From Argyresthia goedartella (Eukaryota > Arthropoda > Insecta > Lepidoptera > Argyresthiidae), in assembly GCA_949825045.1 (NCBI GenBank), contig OX463807.1, positions 35,856,749 to 35,920,748 of the forward strand: a stretch of DNA of 64,000 nt, given 5' to 3'. Shown here piece after piece: positions 57,956-64,000 of the stretch. Numbering within the stretch: the stretch's first letter is position 1; each line of letters opens with the position of its first letter. Under the pieces are notes generated by a model. The model did not search any database. It saw nothing but the letters and a program-made list of their open reading frames with translations, and was not told the origin of the DNA. The position numbers were made by a program, and so were the translations under genes.

Positions 57956-58220
57956 GTTCCGTTCCGTTATACAAAAATAAAATGTATGATTAATTATTTT
58001 AGAGTAACAGATTAGATGACGAGAAAGATTGAATAAAATGTTGGTATTTCAAAAACCTATTTTAATTAAAAGACGTTTTATTTATGCCTCTCCCGCTTCT
58101 TTTACGCTCTGTTGTACGCATAAACAGCCAAAAGCTCAAAAATAAACTGTAAATACTCCGCCTACCACCGAAAAATGAGTCATCCTCCAGTTTCCTGTAC
58201 CTATTCCAAACACTGGCAAG

Positions 58221-58326
58221 ATGTCGAAGGCAAAGAAAGTGATCGAGGAAGCCCGGGAGATCAACAATCCCGAAATCGATTTGGTGGACAAAGGCATCTC
58301 GAGCCTCGATGAAGTTCCAAACCTTT
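58221..58326 (+). CDS. ics: ics coding exon 1
   Basis: MSKAKKVIEEARE, then GISSLDEVPNL; residues 1-35, leaving in phase 1 with donor gtaagt. The ATG follows cactggcaag. The family's usual start (MSK) is matched. Confidence 0.93.
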
Positions 58327-61300
58327 GTAAGTTACTTAAACAAAAGTTGATTTCTCCTTTTTTGGAAACCTACTTGTTCCAAATCCAAGTAAGAATATCC
58401 CATCACCATTGTGGTTCCTATTTCAAAGCAGTAAAGTCTATTACGACTGACAAACGCATTTATAAGATTGGTGGGGCAAGGAGCTTCTAGGTTCTAGTCC
58501 AGGCCAGATGTTTTGTTTATTTTATTTATAGCTTTTTCCTAACACTTGTTTAAAAGCAATCTGTGATAATAATATTAGCTTCTAAAATGTGCCTCTGATG
58601 ACCGAGCTGACAAAAACAAGACCTATAATTAGCCATAGCCTCTTACTAAAAGTGGGTTGGTTTTTATAGTGTTCAACCTTAATTTGATTATAATGAGATG
58701 TTTAATGGAAAAGCTGGCAGGCACTTTTCATAACAAAGTGCTTTTCTAGTGAGGAAATGCCTAGTATTTTTTTTTAAAAAAGATGAAAATTGGAAAATTT
58801 CTGTAAACAAAACTTAAAAATTGGACAATTTCTGTGAAAATTTAAGTAACAAAATGTCAATAAGACCATACATAGTCAATATTATAACATATTGTCAATA
58901 TTATTGTCATTATTGTACATTTGTGGGCCAAAAATGACCAACCAAAATGGCAGCGTTCATGACACCATTCCATTTTCCAGTAGTTCCGCGAATGTTCTCT
59001 TTTCTTGTTTTCTCGATATTATAATATGTTTAATTTCTTAAACTTCCCAGCTTTTCCTACTTGAAACTTTACAATGTTTTTCATTTCAGTCACCCTCACC
59101 AACATCACCCGGCTATCATTAAGCCACAACAAGATCTCCGTCGTTCCAAACGGTCTTGCCAACCTGGTGAACCTCGAGATCCTGAACTTAGCAAACAACC
59201 ACATCGAGGAGCTACCAGTCAGCCTGTCGTCACTGCCCAAACTGCGGATCCTGAATGTTTCGCTGAACCGGCTTAACAGCTTGCCAAGGGGATTCGGTGC
59301 TTTTCCCGTACTTGAGGTTTTGGATCTGACGTATAATAATTTGAATGAGAAAGTGCTGCCTGGAAACTTTTTTATAATGGGTAAGACATTTTAGATGTTT
59401 TCATTGATGAAGACTGTGTTGCCTATTTCTTTCACTACATGATGATAGATAGGTCCTGGTTCTTATATTGTGGATAGTCCAACGCATTCCCAAATTGTTG
59501 TTAATTTCAATACATTTTGAGAACTACAAAGTTTAAGTTGTTCAACAGATGTTGTTCCCATGCATATTGATCATTTTGTTGTTCCATGGGATTTTAGGGT
59601 TCTGTAGAGAAAGAGGGAACCCTTTTATTTATTTATTTATTTATAGTTAATTATATATAAGGAACCCTTATAGTTTCGTCAACTCTGTCTGTCCATCCGT
59701 ATGTCACAGCAAATTTATGCAGAAACTGTTAGGACTATATGTATAGTTGAAACTTTGCTATGTAGATGTAATCTGTTAACCGCTTTACGATTTTATACAC
59801 AAATTGAAAAATTTAAATAATTAAAGGGGGCACATATACATATACATGGAACTGAAACCAAAAATATATTTTTTCATCAAACCTAAATGTGTGGGGTCTG
59901 TCGATAGGTCTTTAAAATTGACGTTGAGGAGACTTTTTCCTCAAAGTAAATTGTTATAGAGACAGACCCTTCCAAAGTGGAAAAATGTGTCGTCACTCCT
60001 CTAACTTTTAAATTAAGGGAGTGAAAAATCTACAAAATATACATGCTGAGTAACTCAATACACACTTTCAACGATTGACTTGAACAAAATAAAATAAGCA
60101 GTTTTAAAGATATAAAACATTTATTAAAAACCACAAAGATAACTTTGTCATTCATGCAAACACTATGAAAAACAAAGTCACAACACAAACATCCAGATAC
60201 ATAATTACTTGCTACAACGGAACCCTTTATGGGCGAGTCCGACTCGCACTTGGCCACTTTTTTAACCATTAAACTTCTACTTGAGTGTTGAATTATAAAT
60301 TGTACTAATATTGTTTCAGAGACACTCCGAGCTCTGTATCTGGGCGACAATGATTTTGAATTCCTGACACCTGAGATCGGCAACCTGAGGAATCTGCAAA
60401 TTGTGAGTATAAATAAATAACTACAAATCAGTTGAACTGTGTCATTTACTCATTCAGTTATACACCCATTAATTAATTGTTCAAAGCTGGAAGAGAAGGT
60501 GCTAGTCTAGAGAGCATCAAGTGGACTGGGAGTCCTTTCTACTATATACCCACTGCTGAGGGTAGACGGTCGAAAGTACTTTGGTACATTATGTAATTAT
60601 GACGAAATCAACACATATATACGCTGCTCCAAATACAACAATATCTTCAAATGCAAAGTTATTTGAATGTTTACGCTAAGGTTATTTGTTGGGACATTTT
60701 CCTTAACATCGGAGCATATAATACCTTTTTATTGGTACGAAATACCTACGGGTCCTATTTTATAATGGCTAGTATTTAATCGCACATCAAAAATACTGAT
60801 TTTCACAGCAAAAACGGATCAGCAAAAACAATTTTTATGTTTTAAGTATTTTTGTTGTTCTTACATGTTATAGGGGCTTCGCTTCGCTCACCCCCTTTAC
60901 CCTTCACTTAAGCTACCGCAGTATTTTGCCCTGATATTTGCTGTGAAAATCAGTATATTTGCTGTGCAAATCAGTATAATTGATGTGCTTTTTAATATTT
61001 CCCTTTTATAATTAAGACTTAGTCTGTTACATAAGGACAAAAACAGCGTTCCAATACAACGGCGGCTATGTCCGCCTTGCTCCCGCTAGGTGGCGCTGGC
61101 GTAGTTGGAGGCAAAGAGTTTCATTCATCTGAGGTTAGGTTTAAAAACACATCACGTGATCTTTCAAATGCAATTGACACTGGTAACATTAGCCTCAAAT
61201 GGGGCTAGTACTAGTACGCCATATATTGTAAGAAGTAAATAGAATTTGACAACTCTTACAGATATACAGCCTCTCAGCTACACCAGCGCCATCTGTAATG

Positions 61301-62717
61301 AGCTTTCGAGATTAGGTGCCATCCCTTGGTCAGTGGACGGAGTCCAATATTCTTATCTTCGCTCTAACTTCATTTCACAGGGTGGTATTGCCATTGCTAG
61401 CAATCGGTAGGTACTCTATTTTTAGGGTAACGTACACTAGGGGTGCCTAAGGGGACCCTATTACTAAGCCTCCGCTGTCCGTCAGTCTGTCCGTCTGTCC
61501 GTCAGCGGGCTGTATCTCATAGACAGCAATGGGTAGAGAGATATTTCCCATACTGTTTATTTCTGTCGCTACAGCAACAATAAGGTATATGAAAAAAACA
61601 CATAGCGTCACGACTTTTCCCATACGGGGTGGCAGAGGCACAGTTGTGCCCACTTTGAGCCAGTTATACAATACTCCATTTTGCGTGACAGGGGGCGAGC
61701 CCAGCTCCGCAGCTATGGAGTAATGAAGGTTTCCTCACGATGTTTTTCTATCACCATCAGAACGTCCATATAATGTACCTATTTAAGATAAATTAATTAT
61801 CTTATTGGGACCACGGAGCTCTCATGTGATGTCGTAGTCAAATGCTGTCTTTTAACACAAAATTGAGTTTATAAAAGGTAACAAATATAATGATCACCAA
61901 AATATTTTTTTTTTACCCAAAATGGGTAAATGATCACCAAAAGTTGCAGAAAATATCAGGGCAAAATACTACGGCAGCTTAGGTGAAGGGTAAAGGGGGT
62001 GAGCGAAGCGAAGCCCCCTTTATCCTTCGTGTTAGATTGCACATGTAAGAACAACAAATAATACTTAAAACATAAACTTAAGGACACAAAACATAAAAGA
62101 AGTTTGGTGATCATTTATCTAAACACAATTTGGTGATCATTTACTAATTCTGGCAGTCTTCGAATTTTTTGGTAATCGTTTAAACACAAGCCTTTATAAA
62201 ATACAACTGCTGTCTGCTGCTATTCTGATAGTGTCAAAATCAACAAATACAAATAATATATATGTACCTAGATGACGTTTTCTTTTGTGATTCCGTGCAG
62301 CAAGTTTCGATGAGGAGTTTTCATGTGCACAGACTTCATTCTCATGCCGCCCGGGAGGAATTAATAGGGCTTGAACTTGAAGTCGGTCTTTTTGTTAAGT
62401 TTTTAACTTGGCGAATAATTCTGTATGTTATTTGTGTGCAATAAATACATTCCGTGTTACCACAAAAAAAATATTAAACACCGTTTAACCTCAAAACAAA
62501 CGTCAAATCCCATACATATTTTTTAAACAAGTGTTAAGCGGCTTATTACTTTTTCTTTGGCATGTTTTCCCTCAGTTTACAATATTGACCCTTACATTCT
62601 AGCTGTCCCTCCGCGAGAACGACTTGATCGAAGTCCCGCGCGAGCTCGGTCAGCTGACGCGCCTGCGCGAACTTCACTTGCAGGCGAACAGACTGGTGGT
62701 GCTGCCGCCGGAAATTG
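58221..62717 (+). CDS. ics: Ras suppressor protein 1 (Rsu-1), first four coding exons, 3' part outside window
   Basis: Exons 58,221-58,326, 59,090-59,380, 60,320-60,402 and 62,603-62,717 join in phase (1, 1, 0, 1) to 198 codons. The product is the leucine-rich-repeat protein that binds PINCH in the integrin-linked IPP complex at muscle attachments and focal adhesions and restrains Ras/JNK signalling (known from human RSU1 and fly icarus). Visible: an N-terminal SKAKKVIEEAREINNPEIDL cap and at least six LRRs. All splice sites are GT-AG. About 80 residues, including the last LRR and C-terminal cap, must lie past 64,000. It is transcribed away from Sply. Confidence 0.93.
58327..59089. other. ics intron 1
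   Basis: AT-rich; no repeat or gene recognised. The open frame running into it from exon 1 is read-through of the donor. Confidence 0.4.
59090..59380 (+). CDS. ics: ics coding exon 2 (LRRs)
   Basis: Acceptor tttcag. Encodes TLTNITRLSLSHNKISVVP, LEILNLANNHIEELP, LRILNVSLNRLNSLPRGFG and LEVLDLTYNNLNE, then LPGNFFIM: four LRRs (residues 36-132) plus the RSU1-specific LPGNFF. The donor is gtaaga. Confidence 0.95.
59381..60319. other. ics intron 2: dispersed repeats
   Basis: 59,590-60,000 and 60,215-60,265 contain the lepidopteran-type repeat blocks (cggaaccctttatgggcgag, ccgactcgcacttggcca inverted). No gene. Confidence 0.5.
60320..60402 (+). CDS. ics: ics coding exon 3 (LRR)
   Basis: Encodes TLRALYLGDNDFEFLTPEIG and NLRNLQI (residues 133-160); acceptor tttcag, donor gtgagt, leaves in phase 0. 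Confidence 0.94.
60767..61005. mobile_element. MITE, family M1
   Basis: Same ends (ggctagtatttaatcgcaca) and core as 29,284-29,534, in ics intron 3. Confidence 0.8.
61040..61330. repeat. repeat R2, also at 62,790-62,880 and 63,530-63,620
   Basis: Contains ctcccgctaggtggcgctgg and gaggttaggtttaaaaa; the same blocks occur inverted at 63,530-63,610, and ctacaccagcgccatctg closes the left copy at 61,280. Confidence 0.65.
61440..61740 (-). repeat. dispersed repeat and SINE-related block
   Basis: 61,440-61,510 is the inverted gacagacggac…cttcgggtacg repeat end. 61,600-61,735 matches 31,800-31,945 inverted. Confidence 0.6.
61950..62100 (-). mobile_element. partial M1 MITE, inverted
   Basis: Carries the gagcgaagcgaagcccc core and the acatgtaagaacaacaaata arm of M1 in reverse. 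The ends are degraded. Confidence 0.65.
62262..62560 (+). repeat. dispersed repeat shared with 14,130-14,290 and 8,550-8,640
   Basis: First half: gatgacgttttc…ggaggaattaatagggcttg. Second half: caaaaaaaatattaaaca and cgtttaacctcaaaacaaac. The two halves match two different places earlier in the window, so this copy joins them into one family. Confidence 0.55.
62603..62717 (+). CDS. ics: ics coding exon 4 (LRRs)
   Basis: Encodes LSLRENDLIEVPRELGQLTR and LRELHLQANRLVVLPPEI (residues 161-198), leaving in phase 1 with donor gtaagg. The acceptor is cattctag. The next exon is not in the window. Confidence 0.94.
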
Positions 62718-62905
62718 GTAAGGGTGGTGCTTCGGTACTCTTAGCCCAACAATATTATAGGAAACAGTATAAATCTAATTGCACCTAATCTCAGAAGCAC
62801 ATTGCAGATGGCGCGAGTATAGTTGGAGGCGGTCAATCTGTCACAGTTGTCAAATTCTTCCTGAAATATATGGCGTGCTTCCTCCTTGAGTAGGCACGCC
62901 ACCTC

Positions 62906-63490
62906 AATGGGATTCTTTCAGAGCAGGTTTTTTTTTTATCCAACAGATGGCGCTGTGGACGGCCTTTTTTTTGGTCATAGAGTAAATTATATGTTATGCA
63001 AAGAGATTCTACGATCTCAGATGGTAGAGGTACGCAACCACTGAAAGAAGGTTCGCTAAAAAGGTTGTGTACTGGCTGAACGTAACCTGTTATTGAAAGC
63101 TGTCAGGTTCAGTTTGTTCAGCTTCGTTCGGTAGATTGTCTCCTAACGTAGTGTGTGCCTACCTATACTTCGAGGTCTCCGAGTATTTTATTTAGAAAAC
63201 AACACATGACAGCTTTCAATCATGGACTACATTCAGCCAGTAGGTACAAAATTTCATACCAAACTTTCTTTCAGTACGTTCGTACATTTCAACGGTTACG
63301 TTCAGCCAGTAAACAACCTTTTTTACCGAACCTTTTTTCTTTATACTTCTCCTCATTGACCTATACCATCTGAGATCATGGAAACTATATATACCATATA
63401 TTTTACTCTATGACCAAAAAACAGGCCGTCTTGAGAGTCATCTGTTGGATTTTGAAGAAAACCGTCTAGGAAAGAACCTACCTCATTGAG
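62906..63490. repeat. foldback element, about 585 bp, in ics intron 4
   Basis: Outer arms cctcaatgggattcttt…ccaacagatg and ggccgtc…catctgttgg…cctcattgagg pair. Inner arms actggctgaacgta / tacattcagccagt and tgaaagctgtca / tgacagctttca pair around a loop of about 85 bp. Confidence 0.75.
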
Positions 63491-64000
63491 GTTTATTTTG
63501 CCAGTGTCTAAGTATATTTTAAAGATCACTTGACGTGTTTTTTAAACCTAACCTCAGATGAATAAAACTCTTTGCCTCCAACTACACCAGCGCCACCTAG
63601 CGGGAGCAAAGGCAGACATAGGTGCCATTACTAAGAAGCTAAAATGTTATCTCAATGATAGTGTGAGCATTGTTAAGAGTTAGTTCGGCTCGTGCCGTAA
63701 ACTTCTCGGTTCGTAAATTTGCAAACTCGTTCGGCCTTTGCAAACTCGTAGGAAATGTACTATTTCCGGCCGGACCGACCGGAATTCCGGTCCGGAAAAA
63801 TTGCGTCAGACTATTATTTATTTTCCGTCCAAGATGAACTGCTTATGAGTGAATCAACAGTTTATAAAATGCACATATTTTAATTTTCGTATGACTCAAA
63901 GGGAAAAGACGTTTTCGAGCAGTGGGACATCGTAATGAAAAAATATAATAAAAAAATAGAAATATTATAAATTTCGTCATATTTGTTTATATGTTTCTAA
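63491..64000. other. intronic sequence at window end
   Basis: 63,530-63,620 is an R2 repeat copy. 63,760-63,805 is a GC-rich hairpin (ccggccggaccgaccgg). No exon of ics was found here. Confidence 0.45.

Overview
This window is nuclear DNA from an insect, most likely a moth or butterfly. It is AT-rich, has short coding exons separated by long introns, and is packed with transposons: a maT-type (DD37D) mariner, jockey/CR1- and RTE-like LINEs, tRNA-derived SINEs, MITEs, and the dispersed repeats carrying the core 'gccaagtgcgagtcggactc' that I recognise as widespread in Lepidoptera. The species cannot be named from sequence alone.

Two host genes are clear and lie head to head. Sphingosine-1-phosphate lyase (Sply) runs on the minus strand from 56,655 to 21,957 in eleven coding exons. 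The phases of all eleven agree, and they join to a 540-residue protein. The Ras suppressor 1 orthologue (Rsu-1; icarus/ics in Drosophila) starts at 58,221 on the plus strand; its first four coding exons (198 codons of roughly 280) are present and the rest lies beyond the right edge. The start codons are 1.57 kb apart, and a 547-bp hAT-type MITE with a perfect 8-bp target duplication sits in the shared upstream region.

Layout. 1-8.2 kb: a broken retrotransposon gag-like ORF, a 1.3-kb TIR element with an internal 250-bp tandem array, then a minus-strand LINE fragment interrupted by a Mutator-like element and by a gag-protease-only Gypsy element. 8.7-17.3 kb: a nest of insertions. A LINE (family A) is split by a second LINE (B), which is itself split by a 4.2-kb element carrying an eight-exon Myb/SANT-like gene. 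17.3-21.9 kb: hairpin elements, a 56-bp perfect palindrome and a 1,004-bp TIR element. 22-56.7 kb: Sply, whose introns hold SINEs, MITEs, minisatellites, a DD41D-like mariner with about 620-bp inverted repeats, a deleted maT element, an RTE-like LINE and an apparently intact, intron-containing Tc1-like transposase. 57-64 kb: the divergent promoter and the 5' half of ics, with foldback elements in its introns.

The most striking structure is at 31,998-33,345. The 3' part of Sply coding exon 7, with its own splice donor, has been amplified into about thirteen 103-bp tandem copies that run into the following intron. The array has a 537-bp higher-order period and two 80-bp perfect palindromes. Every intronic copy has lost one base relative to the real exon, yet all three reading frames of the 80-nt exon-like core are open and the GTGAGT donor is kept. 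This is an exon-derived satellite inside the gene it came from.
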